Program-made: the position numbers and the translations under genes | From: Solen grandis | Taxonomy: Eukaryota; Mollusca; Bivalvia; Adapedonta; Solenidae | Length of the DNA stretch: 64,000 nucleotides | Assembly: GCA_021229015.1 (NCBI GenBank) | Contig: CM037783.1 | Span: forward strand, 26,790,154 to 26,854,153 | Direction: 5' to 3' | In this document: positions 36,355-47,601 of the stretch, one piece after another | How the letters are laid out: each line of letters begins with the position of its first letter | Numbering within the stretch: the first letter of the stretch is position 1 | The notes under the pieces: model-generated | The model's database searches: none | What the model saw: only the letters and a program-made list of their open reading frames with translations | What the model was told of the DNA's origin: nothing

Positions 36355-36902
36355 CTGGAACACAGCACAAATCCATGTATTATCTTTCAATATGTAGTGT
36401 CTACTGTACTGAAATAAAGGAGATTAAGCAGACCCAAAAATACTTTCTGAATGTGAAATTATCATCTTAATACATCAAGCTTGCAAAAAATAAGTTATTG
36501 CAATTGAATCATCCAAAATATATCTGATAATCATAACAAGAGGGCCATTATGGCCCTATATTGCAACCTGAGTACCACTGCTCTAAAGGAGCAATCTTGG
36601 CAGAGGTTTACCCATAGAACATCTGTGCCAAAACATTTAAAAATCTGGCCAGAAGTTAGGGAGCAGAATTCTTTTAGATTTAAAATGTTCACAATATATA
36701 CAATTAAGGCAAATTAACCCTGCCCCTGGCAGTCATGCTTTTTTATTTTATGGATTGAAATAATTTTAGTAATCTTGGTAGAGGGATACCCAAGGAACTT
36801 CTGTACTAAAATATTTTGAAATCTGGCCAGTATTTTTGAAGGAGATGATTTCTTTCCATTGCGATGGCAACCAGAGTTTTACATTTTGACCCCATGTGAC
36901 TT

Positions 36903-38538
36903 TAAGGGTGTAACGATACACTTACCCAATGATACGATACGTATCGTGATACGGGCTTTTAAGTTTTGTCAACCTTGTTTCCTATCTATAAATGAAAAAT
37001 AAATGATTAAGAGACAAAGATAAATTCTTGTTTAATATATTAGTTTTTATCATAATAAATACAAATTAAGTTGTGCTTTCTGTAGACACTTTTTTATATG
37101 ATTTAATTTGTTGTTTACTGATAAAAAATCTTGTTTTAATGTCATTAAATAATCAAAAGTAATATCAAAACTACATGATAGTACATATATATTGCAGAAA
37201 CTAATTTAATTAAACTTATAAGACTTATTTTAAATGCTTATTCTATAATAGACGTCAGCATGACAACCACTTAAATATTTTCAATGAAATCACTAAAGAT
37301 GATACTTAAAGTTGAAGCATCCACATTTATACCAAGGAAAAACACCTACAGTTCCAATCGGATGAAGTTTTGATTTCAGATGTTCGATTTGTGATAATTT
37401 GCATCAGACTAAGCATTTAATTGATGCCATTTTATTTAAATCAGTATCTTTCATGTATTTACCTGTTGAAATTTCGCTCTTTTACTCAAAATGCAAACTG
37501 ATCCATCACTTAAATTGATTAAAAAATACAGAGGTCATCAACATTGTTGATGTTCATCACATATGGCCTCCATTGTGATGATTATGCAATTTCAGCAGTA
37601 AAACAGTAGCCAGTAGAGAGCGTGAAAGATGTAAACCAACATTTTGAACGATACTATCCGAGTATTCAGTATCATTGCATAATTTGGAAGCATAAGAATG
37701 TGTGTTGATTGGATATTATATTCCAAGAATGACTCTGCCTTTTTATTGATTTTTTAACTTCCCACAGCAAGTGCTTTCATTTAAGTAATATACACTGTAG
37801 AGCGATATGCGTTATTTACTTTCTCTATTGTTTTCTTTTAAGTTAATGGATGGGAAAATTGTATTGTTAAGATATTTTTTATTTCTTGGAGGTGAAAAAT
37901 ATCGTTTTTTTTTTCCGAGGGAAAAGCAGCTGTTATAAAAGAAGAAGAAGAAAAAACCTGGAAGTTAACAATACCGTACTGTATAGTGATTGGAATCAGT
38001 CGAAAAAATATTCGTCGATTAATCAGAGACAAAAGTCACTGATTAATTGATTAATCATGATTAAATACCAAATATACCATGTTTGGAGTAAATGCCTATT
38101 AAAACTCCCTTACTGTACAACATGAAAATAAAGTATTCTGTACTATATAGATTATATAGATGTGTATTAGGTATTGATGTTAATTTCTCAAATATTCAAA
38201 TACATGTTGAAACATTGAACTGAGATAAAGTATAAGAGGTTACAACCAGAGGCCAACGATGTGCAAAGTGCAACTTTGCAAGTATCATTTTATCAAATTA
38301 CCCAATCAGATGCGCGTTGAAATATTAACAACACCCCCTTTTTTGGTCAATAACTCGTCAACGAATTATTTTCGTCGTCATCGTCACGTTAACCAGTAGC
38401 TCGTCACTGATTCGTTGACTTTATGATTAATCAGCTCACCACTAGTACTGTATCATGCAAACCTGGATGCGTACCGTGAACCGTACCGTAAAGAAAATAC
38501 CGCGGTGTATCGTTATACAGTATACCATTACACCCTTA
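36903..38538. mobile_element. hAT-like element with 8-base target duplication
   Basis: Ends TAAGGGTGTAACGATAC and, at the right, ...TATACCATTACACCCTTA give inverted termini TAAGGGTGTAA(C/T)G. Flanks 36895-36902 and 38539-38546 are both TGTGACTT, an 8-base duplication as in hAT transposons. Removing the element restores family A core text: TTTTGACCCCATGTGACTT then AGTTTTGAACTCATCCAAG. A palindromic ATACGATACGTATCGTGAT block lies near the left end. No transposase frame is visible in 1636 bases, so it is a non-autonomous element. Confidence 0.88.
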
Positions 38539-39327
38539 TGTGACTTAGTTTTGAACTCATCCAAGATTTCAAGTAGACAAACATTCTGACCAAATTCCAT
38601 GAAGACTAGTGAGCCAAAAATGTGACCTCTACAGTGTTCGTAAGCTTTTTTTAAGATTTGACCTCGTGATCTACTTTTTGACCCCACATAACCCAGTTTT
38701 TAACTCATCCAAGATTTCATGAGAGCAAACATTCTGACAAAGTTACATGAAGGTTAGGCCAAAAATGTGGACCTATACAGTATTCACAAGGTTTTTCTAA
38801 GATTTTCCCTGGTGATCTACTTTTTCACCCCAAGTGACCCATTTTCGAACTCAGGCAAGAACTTTCAGACCAAAGTCCATGAAGATTGAGTGAAATATGT
38901 AGCCTCTAGAATGTTCACAAGAGTACTTTTATATTTTTAGCTTTAGTGGCCATCTTGGTAGGCAGACCTAAACGATTTAAGCTATTTTTGCTCAGTACCA
39001 CCTAATTCCAAACCCATCCTTCTTAGTTGGCGGATTGGAACGATTTTAGCCATTTTTTGTGCAGTATCACCCAATGATCATTCCTATTGAGTTTCATTAA
39101 AACCTGCTGAGCGGTTTAGGAGATGTCGTTTAAAGATTATTCTATATTTAGCTCTGGCGGCCATCTTGGTTGGCTCATAGGAATGATTTTAGCTATTTTT
39201 ATGCAGTATCACCCGATGATCATTCCTATTGGGTTTCATAAAAATCTGCTCAGCAGTTTAGGAAGAGATGTTGTTTAAAGATTATTCTATTTTTAGCTAT
39301 AGTTGCCATCTTGGTTGGTGAATTGGA

Positions 39328-39588
39328 CTAGACTAGACTTAGACTATTTGAGTTTACCGTCGCTTCGACAGTATTTAAGTCATATAGCAACGTCCAGCTA
39401 ATTACAGGTGGAGGAAGACCCCGAATGCACGGAGGCATCTGGGTAGAACCACCGACCTACCACAAGCCAGCTGGAAGGCTTCCTCATATGAAAATCCGAA
39501 TTACCCTGCTGGGATTCGAACCCACGCAGTGAGGGGCAGAGTGAGTGCTAAAGTCAGTGACTTTACTCTCTCGGCCACGGAGGCCCCT
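39328..39588 (-). mobile_element. Full-length tRNA-derived SINE
   Basis: Read on the minus strand: tRNA-like head GGGGCCTCCGTGGCCGAGAG with A-box TGGCCGAGAGAG and B-box GGTTCGAATCC (about 39512-39522). It resembles class II tRNA-Leu/Ser. A conserved central part follows (TGAGGAAGCCTTCCAGCTGG, GGTCGGTGGTTCTACCCAG, GGGTCTTCCTCCACC), then tail CGACGGTAAACTCAAATAG. Flanks GGTGAATTGGA (39317-39327) and GGTGGATTGGA (39589-39599) are an 11-base target duplication with one mismatch. RNA polymerase III transcription is implied by the boxes. Confidence 0.9.
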
Positions 39589-40082
39589 GGTGGATTGGAA
39601 CGATTTTAGCTAATTTTGCTCAGTACCACCTATGGATCATTCCTGTAAAATTTCATCAAAATCTGCTCAGACGTTAAGAAGGAGATGTCATTTAAAGATT
39701 TTCTATTTTTAACCCTGGCGGCCATTTTGGTTGGCGGATCGACACCATTTTAGCTATTTTGTGCAGTATCACCGAATGATCATTCCTATTGAGTTTCATT
39801 AATATCTGCTCAGCGGGTGGCCATCTTGGTTGGCAGATTGAACGATTTTAGCTATTTTTGCTCAGTACCACCTATGGATCATTCGTGTCAAATTTTATCA
39901 AAATCTGCTCAGTGGTTAAGGAGGAGATGTCATTTAGACATTCTATTTTAAGCTCTGGCAGCCATCTTGGTTGGCGGACCAGTACGATTTTAACTTCTTT
40001 TGGGCAGTTTCACCCAATGATCATTCCTATTGAGTTTCATTAAAATCTGCTCAGCGGTTTAGGAGCTTCAGGTGAGCTTAAA

Positions 40083-41637
40083 CAAGAGGGCCATGATGGC
40101 CCTGGGTGTCTCACCTGAGTATAGGTTTACCCAAGGATCATCAGTCTATATTAAAACATTTTGCAATCTGGCCATTAGTTTTGAAGGAGATGATCCCTGC
40201 AAAGTTTGATCAAATTCTGTCCAGCAGTTTCAGAGGAGAGGTCATTTTAGGTTTTCAATATATACATATAAGTCCTGCCCCTTGCAGCCATGTTTTTTTA
40301 TGGATCGGAATGATTTTAGCAACTTTTGTAAAGCTTCACCCAAGGATCATCATCTTCCCTGGCAAATTAAATCAAAATCTGTCCAGCAGCTTCAGAGGAG
40401 ATGTCATTTAGAGATTTCACTATACACATATAAGGCAAATTAGCCCCGTCCATGGCGGCCATGTTTTTTTACCGACTGGAATAATTTTCTTAACTTTTAT
40501 GAAGCTTCATCAAATGATCATCCCTGCCAAATTTAATCAAATTTTGTCTAACGGTTTCAAAGAAGATGTCGTTTAAAGAATTTCAATATAAACTTATAAG
40601 GCAAATTAGCCCCGGCCCTGGCAGCCATGTTGACAGATCGGAACAATTTTAGCAACTTTTGTGAAGCTTTACCCAAGGATCATCCCTGCTAAATATAATC
40701 AAATTCTGTCAAGCGGTTTTAGAGGAGATGTGGTTTAAAGATTTCACTATATACATATAAAGCAAATTAGCCCTGCCCTGACATGTAGATTTTTCAAATT
40801 TTTCCTAAAAAAGCCTATGTAAAATCAGGTGACCCCTGGGGCGGGGCCAATTGTTCAAGAAATGAAGATGCTAGAGTGCAAACAAAGTGAAATCTGGCAT
40901 TGTTTTTATATTAAAAGAGGCATAACTCCAGACCTTATAGGCCAATATCAGCCATAATTGAACATGACTGAGAGATTATGGTAATAAACATTGTGATAAA
41001 GTCTGAAGAGGATTGATTAAGAAATGAAGATGCTAGAGTGTAAACAAAGTAAAATATGACATTTTTTTTTATATTAAAAGGGGCATAACTCCTGACATTA
41101 TAAGCCGATATCAACAGTAATCAAATTTGCCTGAGATATAATGGTAATAAACATTGTAATAAAGTCTGAAGATGATTGATTAAGAAATGAAGATGCTAGA
41201 GTGTAAACAAAGTAAAATATGACATTTTTTTCATATTAAAAGGGGCATAACTCTTGACCTTATAAGCCAATATCAACAATAATCAAATTTGCCAGAGATA
41301 TAATGGTAATAAACATTGTAATAAAGTCTGAAGATAATTGATTAAGAAATGAAGATGTAAGAGTGCAAACAAAGTGAAATCTGGCATTTTTTAATATTAA
41401 AAGGGGCATAACTCTTGACCTTATAAGCCGATATCAACAATAATCAAATTTGCCTGAGATATTATGGTAATAAACATTTTCATAAAGTTTGAAGATGATT
41501 GCTTAAGAAATGAAAATGCAGAGTGCAAACAAACTAATTTTGGACACGGACTGATGATGGACAGAAGGATGGACAAACAGACATTCATTGGTCATAATAG
41601 CTCATCCTGAGCACATGTGCTCAGGTGAGCTAAAAAC
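40083..41637 (+). repeat. Family A element, complete, two-part core
   Basis: 5' end ACAAGAGGGCCATGATGGCCC and TCTCACCTGAG. The first core part is about 150-180-base units (ATATACATATAAGGCAAATTA, CTTCACCCAAGGATCATC). The second is about 165-base units of the GGGGCATAACTCCTGAC / AATGAAGATGCTAGAGTG monomer also seen at 2205-2870. It ends CATAATAGCTCATCCTGAGC...GTGCTCAGGTGAGCTAAAAAC. Two unrelated monomers in one element show that cores are exchangeable. Confidence 0.85.
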
Positions 41638-42325
41638 ATGGTCCTTGCATGCAGGAAGATTGTAGCCTGTAATCTTTGTCTCATGAGTTGATCATTTTAG
41701 AGGTAGTCTGGATTTTAAGCACAGCAAAACAAAAAGTCAGTAAGTTAAAAACAGTTTATAATTCTCTTATGAAATGAACATTATGAGGGTCTTTAATTTA
41801 TTTTAAATAAAGATGAAGGGATGAAAATGAGCAACTATCAATAAATATTGAATATCATCCACAAACAAGCATATTGGTATTGATTTTCTATTGTTGACCT
41901 CTATTGTATGACCTTGACCTTTGTGCAGCACTCCATCTTAATATGGTGAACATTTGTGCCAAAGCATTTGGAAATCCAAATTAGAGCTCAGAAATTAGAG
42001 CTCAGACAAAAAATTCGGGACAGACAGACGGACTGATGGACGGACAGACAAGCTGAATCCAGTATACCCACCTTACAACTTCATTGTGCAGAGGGTATAA
42101 AAATCTTTGGAATCCAGCCAGTACTTTTGGAAAAGAAGATTTTTTCAAATTTGTACTATATACATGTAAGAAAAACGGGTTCCGACCCCTGGAGGCCATG
42201 ATTTTTGACCATTCAAAATAATTTTTTCAATCTTGGTGGAGAGTGACCCCAATGAACATCGGTGCCAAAAAACTTTGAAATACAGATAGTACTTTTGGAC
42301 AAGAAGATTTTTCAATTTTGTACTA
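41638..42325 (+). repeat. Unique intron piece, then family C/A fragments
   Basis: Bases 41638-41880 are unassigned. Then come TGACCTTGACCTTTG text and a family C-like 3' end (AAGCTGAATCCAGTATACCC, ACTTCATTGTGCAGAGGG, TATAAAAATC) at about 42050-42102. Two units of AAGAAGATTTTT / TTTGTACTAC-or-ATATAC text follow. The second of these is interrupted by the TA-target element at 42326. Confidence 0.6.
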
Positions 42326-43983
42326 CAATCGACATTGTATTAAGAGACCGCTCAAGGGACTGCCAAAAAGTGGTCGCTTAAAAGAAATGGTCTCTTAATA
42401 GAATTTTTTGGAAATCCAGGCAAACAAGTCATAAATATACAAACTGTAAGCTAAATTGTATCTTTTGTCATATCTTTCGATTTTTTAGCTGTTATGTTGG
42501 AATAATACCTTGGATCATTGGCTGAGGTTTGCATTTGGTATTCGATGGAAAAACACAACATTTGTCATCGAATTCATGGATGGATTCGGACAATTTCAAG
42601 AAAAAATATTATTTAGCAATGAGCTTTCTTTATGTCTCTGTCTAACATAAATCCAGAAACCCCCGATAAATTTATTTCAGCCCTCGTCACGTATCATAAA
42701 ACGCAATGTACATACTTATAGGTACAAATTATTAATGGTACGCATTGCATCCGGAAGTATTAATTTACCTTATTCCCAAATATTCTTTTACCAAAAATCC
42801 AAAGCATTCGGCATTTGGAGGGATGGTTTCATCTAAGTTATGCTTAGTAACTTTTGAAACAGGAACTATATTTAGAATTTAGTTGCACATGATGCAGTCA
42901 TGCGTGGTCAAAACAAATTGGTTTCAGGTGAGCACTTATGATCGGGATAATTGTTTGTTTTTTCAGATGTGTTAAAGATGAATATACACATGCTCCAGCG
43001 TACACGATAATTAGCAACAGAATCAAACACAGTCGCTCAAAAAAGTTGATTTTGTGCATAATCATACGTACTGGGACTTGGTTTATGTGGTCACTAGTCG
43101 CATAATAAAACAAGAGGGCCAAGATGGCCCTGTGTCGCTCACCTGAATAAGATGGCTGTGTTAGGCATAATGACAAAAAATCTGGCAATCTAAAAGTGTT
43201 TTTCTAACATTTGACCTGGTGACCTTGTTTTTGATCCCACATGACCCAATTTCAAACTCATGAAGATATCATGTAGACAAACATCTGACCATTTATGAAG
43301 ATTGGCAAAACTTGGCCAGTTACAATTCTAAGATTTGACCTGGTGACCTAGTTTTTGACCCCACATTATTTTCGAACTCTCGAAGATATCATGTAGACAA
43401 ACACTGACCATTTTTCAAAGTGGTGACCTAGTTTTTGACCCCATGTGACCCAATTTCGAACTCATCTGAGATATCATGTAGACAAACATCCTGAAATTTA
43501 TGAAGATTGGGCTAAAACTGGCCTCTAGAGTGTTCACAAGGTTTTTCAAGGATTTGATCTAGTGACCTAGTTTTTGACCCCACATGACCCAATTTCGAAC
43601 TCATCCGAGATATCATGTAGACAAACATCCTGATTAAGTTTCATGAAGATTGGGCCGAATTTGTGGCCTCTAGAGTGTTCACAAGGTTTTTCTAAGATTT
43701 GACCTGGTGACCTAGTTTTTGACCCCACATGACCCAATTTCGAACTCATCCGAAATATCATGTAGACAAACATCCTGACCAAGTTTCATGAAGATTGGGC
43801 CAAAACTGTGGCCTCTAGAGTGTTCACAAGCAATTGTTGACGACGGACGCCGGACAAAAGGTGATCACAAAAGCTCGCTTAATGGGATAAATTGATATAG
43901 TAAAAATGTTCAGGCAGGATTTATAACGGTCGTTCAATAAAAAAGTAGTTTAATACAGGTGGTCGCATGTACGATGTTGACTG
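42326..43983. mobile_element. TA-target element with degenerate inverted ends
   Basis: The left end CAATCGACATTGTATTAAG and the right end read inversely, CAGTCAACATCGTACATGC, correspond. Both are followed by GCGACC/GAGACC text and AAGTGGTCGC or AAGTAG motifs. TA at 42324-42325 and 43984-43985 flanks it. The uninterrupted relative at about 42150-42200 reads TTTGTACTATATACATGTA, so the insertion point can be placed in TA. No transposase is recognised. A family A copy (43110-43885) sits inside it. Confidence 0.7.
43110..43885 (+). repeat. Family A element nested in the TA-target element
   Basis: 5' ACAAGAGGGCCAAGATGGCCC, TCGCTCACCTGAA. Three to four units contain TAGTTTTTGACCCCACATGA, ATATCATGTAGACAAACAT and GTGGCCTCTAGAGTGTTCAC. 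The 3' part ACGACGGACGCCGGAC, GTGATCACAAAAGCTCGCTT stops before the hairpin and the host element text TAATGGGATAAATTG resumes. Confidence 0.85.
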
Positions 43984-44127
43984 TATATGCATAAAAAGGA
44001 AAACCGGCTCCACCCCCTAACGGCCATGTTTTTTTACCAATTCAAATAATTTTATATATATAATAATATAAGGAAAAAAGGCTCAGATCCCTGGCAGCCA
44101 TGTTCTCAATGGATCAAAAAAAAAAAA

Positions 44128-44178
44128 AAGCTGTCTATAAGACAGCATGCTTGACTATTCTAATGCTTGTCAATATAG
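44128..44178 (+). repeat. Family B 5' end, truncated
   Basis: AGCTGTCTATAAGACAGC hairpin and GCTTGACTATTC sub-terminal motif as at 8729, cut off after about 50 bases by a family A element. Confidence 0.75.
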
Positions 44179-44179
44179 A

Positions 44180-44943
44180 ACAAGCGGGCCATGATGGCCC
44201 TGAACCGCTCACCTGATTATAAATGAGCAACATATTTGCATTTTTTCATACTGACCTACTTTTTGACCCCACATAACCAAACTTCGAACCTGTACAAGAT
44301 TTATGGAATAAAAACATTCTGACCAAGTTTCTTGAAGATTTGGCAGAAATGGGCCTCTAGAGTTTTAAAAGGTTTTCTTGGATTTGACCTTTATTTTTGC
44401 CCCCCACTTGTCCAAGACATTATGGAAACAGACATTCCGACCAAGTTTCTTGAAGATTGGCTAAAAATGTGGCTTCTAAAGTGTTACAAGGTTTTTCATT
44501 ACATTATGGAAACAGACATTCCGACCAAGTTTTTGAAGATGGCAAAAATGTGGCTTCTAAAGTGTTACAAGGTTTTTCCTAAGATTATACCTCATGACCT
44601 ACTTTTTGACCCCACATTACCCAAATTCGAACTTGTCCAAGATTTTATCGAAACAAACATTCTGACCAAGTTTCATGAAGATTGGGCCAAAAATGTGGCC
44701 TCTAGAGTATTATCAATGTTTTTCTAAGATTTGACCTCATGACCTACTTTTTGACCCAACATGACCCAATTTCGAACTTGTCCAAGATTTTATAGAGACA
44801 AACATTCTGATCAAGTTTCATGAAGATTTGCCTAAAAATATGGCCTCTAGAGTGTTAACAAGCCAAATTGATGACGACGCACGATGGAGGAAGGGCGATC
44901 ACGAAAGCTCACCTTGAGCATGTTGTGCTCAGGTGAGCTAATA
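44180..44943 (+). repeat. Family A element, complete
   Basis: 5' ACAAGCGGGCCATGATGGCCC and CCGCTCACCTGA. Three to four units of about 125 bases (ACATTCTGACCAAGTTTC, GTGGCCTCTAGAGT, GACCTACTTTTTGACCC). The end is GATGACGACGCACGATGG, GGGCGATCACGAAAGCTCACC, TTGAGCATGTTGTGCTCAGG, TGAGCTAATAAAAAA. A 131-codon plus-strand open frame at 44332-44727 only reads the units. Confidence 0.88.
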
Positions 44944-45065
44944 AAAAAGTAAATGCGCAAGCGAGTCAGTTGCTATTATTTTGGAGATATTTTATACAAT
45001 CACTTGCTTGAATTTCACAAGTTTATCTTTAAAGATATACTTTATTTTCACAAAGGTTCTGCCAC

Positions 45066-45155
45066 AACAGCTTGATCAGTCGGTAGGCTAGCCAGGAAAT
45101 TAGAATTCAGTGCCGTGCAAGAGAAGGTTGCCAGTTTGAATCCAGCTCCCAGGTT
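45066..45155 (+). repeat. Degenerate tRNA-like / SINE head
   Basis: GCTTGATCAGTCGGTAGGCTAG resembles an A-box region and GCCAGTTTGAATCCAGCTC a B-box (GTTTGAATCC), about 60 bases apart, followed by a T-rich stretch. It does not fold into a full cloverleaf by eye, so a decayed tRNA-derived SINE head is more likely than a tRNA gene. Confidence 0.4.
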
Positions 45156-45338
45156 TTTATTTTTGCAATATTTAATGTACTCATGAGTACATATTTTTTT
45201 GTAGAACTGATTATTATCAATTTACCAATATTAATTAGGTTTATAAAAAGAAATTAAAAAGATACCATACATAAAGATCATTGTTTTGGTTTTCATGTTT
45301 GTTTTTTTCCCCCTGATAAAAATGGATATGTGCTATAC

Positions 45339-45504
45339 CTTCTGCTGCTTCATTATCTGACCCCATGTTTCCAGCCATATCTCTGTCAATCTCTTCTTCT
45401 TCCTCTTCAGGATCCTCAGTTTGTGAGGGTTCGCACATCTGCGTCTTTGTAGACTTCCCTTTACCTTTATCTCGCCCTTTTTTCTTAGATGTTGGAACTT
45501 CAGG
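45339..45504 (-). CDS. ABCF1: Probable ABCF1 N-terminal exon, Lys/Glu-rich
   Basis: 166-base exon, minus strand, acceptor CAAAATTAG|CCTGAAG and donor GCAGAAG|GTATAG. It encodes PEVPTSKKKGRDKGKGKSTK, then TQMCEPSQTEDPEEEEEEID and RDMAGNMGSDNEAAE, ending with one base (phase 1). The exon is a basic patch followed by an acidic one, low complexity, with no domain. ABCF1 has a long charged N-terminal region that binds eIF2, which suits position, strand and phase. The exon at 48208-48294 joins it in frame. Composition alone is weak evidence, so another charged protein is possible. Confidence 0.7.
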
Positions 45505-46440
45505 CTAATTTTGACAATATCATATCATATAATTATTCACATAGCTTTCACTGTTAATGCAATAAGAAATTTTAAAATATAACATTGTTATTTCAAAGAA
45601 AATATACCTAGGTTAGTTTTAATAGAAAAGTGATAGGTAAAATATTCTCTGAACTAAAAAAAAATTTCATTTAAAACAAATACAAGTTTTGAGCTTAGTG
45701 CAAAGCTTGTAAATGTTCTCAAGGTACACTCTGCAGAAAAGTCACCCTCTATTTTTCATACTATTAGAATCATTCATCACTGGACAAGAAATTATGCCTT
45801 ATTCAAAACATGATTTTAAACAATCAACATATCAACTTCCTAATTACAGTGGTCTCGCAATTCTTCGAGGTCAGACAGGATTGGCAAAACAACTCGAGGA
45901 ATCGCTGTATTCAAGAAATTATTCAGATGTCGAAATTTAATGTTGACATTTGTTGATATCTAAATAATTATGGTTTTTTTGTGTTTTTTTTCATAAATAA
46001 GTTTACGTTTAGCTTTTAATTAATAACATTTTTACAAAATAAAATATGTTTTGTCATAAAAAAACAAGATATGTCACAGGATGTGACAAATGCCTGTGTC
46101 ATGGTTTTGTGAAAAATTTCCTGACATTTCTTTTGATTTTTCCCTGACATTTTTAACAGTGAAATCACTACAGCATTATGCATGTACGAAATACACAATA
46201 GCTAGAATCATATGCATAATTGAAACATAAGTCCACTATTGATCGTGCATATTTTGATTATTTCAATTATCATAGCAACCAATATTTTTATCCAAGAGGT
46301 GCATTAATTAATCTCCATATTGCCTTTATATACCAAGTTTCACTGAGCTAGCTTATGGTTTTTAAGTAATCACTGCATCCCAATTTCTGGACAGGCGGAG
46401 GGAGGGCAGGCAAACCAATGCACAATCAGGGCTTAGGACA
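45505..46440. other. ABCF1 intron, mostly unassigned
   Basis: A plus-strand open frame at 45713-45940 has no recognised domain. A short segment at about 45845-45880 (ACAGTGGTCTCGCAATTC) is the inverse of text at 47998-48023 (CGCGAGACCACTGTGATT), suggesting a small dispersed repeat. Nothing else is identified. Confidence 0.4.
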
Positions 46441-47078
46441 CTTGACCTCTTAGTTTGACCATGAACTTTCAGCTATGAACCCGGGTATTGTACACAACAC
46501 ATTGTATGATTACGTTGCACATTTACGAAAAAAAAAATCAAAATCTATTGAGGAGCGGACACAGAAAAAACAACTTAAGTGTGACCTTGACCTTGGAGCT
46601 ACAGACCTGGGATTGCACGACATACTGCTTCATGATGGTGAACATTTTTGACTGTAATTCAAAAACCCATCAAGGAATGTCAGAGTTACGGAGCGAAAAC
46701 GAAAAATAGACCCCATTTTTTACCTTTGAACTTGTGACCTTGACCTTGATTGCCACAGACCTGGGGATTGTGCGCGACACATTGTCTCATGATGGTGAAC
46801 ATTTCTGCCAAGTAGATTTAAAATCCATCAAGAAATGTCAAAGTTACCGAGCAGAAAAGAAATACACTCCATTTTTGACCTTTGAACTCTATGTGAAACC
46901 TTGACCTTGAGGCTACAGACCTGGGGATTGCGCGCAACACATCGTCTCATGATGGTGAACAATTCTACCAAGTAATTTTAAAATCCATCTAGGAATGTCA
47001 GAGTTATGGAGCGGAAACGAAATCTGGACAGACAGACTGACGGTTCAATTACTATATGCCCACCTTTGGGGGCATAAA
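46441..47078 (+). repeat. Family C element core and 3' end
   Basis: Three to four units of about 160 bases with GTGACCTTGACCTTGGAGC, ACAGACCTGGGATTG, CATGATGGTGAACATTT and AATGTCAGAGTTACGGAGCG. The 3' end TACTATATGCCCACCTTTGG, GGGCATAAAAAAAC carries a hairpin (TGCCC..GGGCA). It directly abuts the next family A 5' end. Confidence 0.75.
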
Positions 47079-47082
47079 AAAA

Positions 47083-47600
47083 CAAGAGGGACAAAAAGGC
47101 CCTGGATCGCTCACCTTAGTAAAGGGTTACCCAAGGAACATCAGATTCTGTACTAAAACATTTTGAATTATGGCCAGTAGTTTTGAAGGAGATGATTTTA
47201 TAAAGATTTCATAATTCATTTCTTTCCATTGCAATTGCAATCAGAGTTCTATATGGATTAAGTTCACTTTAGCAACTTTTGTAAAGGTTCACCCAAGGAT
47301 AATCCCTGCCAAGATTGATCAAATTCTATGCAACAGTTTCAGAGGAGATATCATTTAAAGTTTTCACTATATACATATAAGGCAAATTTGCCCCTCCCCT
47401 GGCAGCCATGTTTTCTTACGGATCAAAATAATTTTAGCAATCTTGGTTACCCGAAGAACATTTGTACTAAAACATTTTGAAATCTTGCCAATAGTTTTGA
47501 AGGAGATGATTTTTAAAGATTTCATGTTTTTTTCCATTGCCATGGCAACCAGAGTTCTACATGGATCAAATTGATGTTAGCATCTTTTGTGAAGGTTCAC
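47083..47600 (+). repeat. Family A element, 3'-truncated by a SINE
   Basis: 5' ACAAGAGGGACAAAAAGGCCC, where the hairpin is weakened, and TCGCTCACCTTAG. Core units match 36537 and 40083 (GTAGTTTTGAAGGAGATGA, CATGGCAACCAGAGTTCTAC). The text stops at GGTTCACC where SINE sequence starts, with no continuation after the SINE. Confidence 0.75.
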
Positions 47601-47601
47601 C

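Larger units (their letters stand above)
36537..40080 (+). repeat. Family A element carrying nested insertions
   Basis: 5' end ACAAGAGGGCCATTATGGCCC with a diverged TTGCAACCTGAG. The core has AGGAACTTCTGTACTAAAA and TTTTTGACCCCACATAACCC units, then GGCGGCCATTTTGGTTGGCG and AATGATCATTCCTATTGAG units. The 3' end is reduced to GGAGCTTCAGGTGAGCTTAA at about 40066. It is interrupted by a hAT-like element (36903-38538) and a SINE (39328-39588). The next family A 5' end begins immediately after it. Confidence 0.75.

Noticed and set aside
44332..44727. 131-codon plus-strand ORF with repeated ETDIPTKFLE text.
   Set aside because: It is a read-through of the 125-base family A monomers, with no start context or domain.
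45066..45155. Functional tRNA gene on the plus strand.
   Set aside because: The boxes are degenerate and acceptor stems do not pair by eye, so it was kept only as a probable SINE head.
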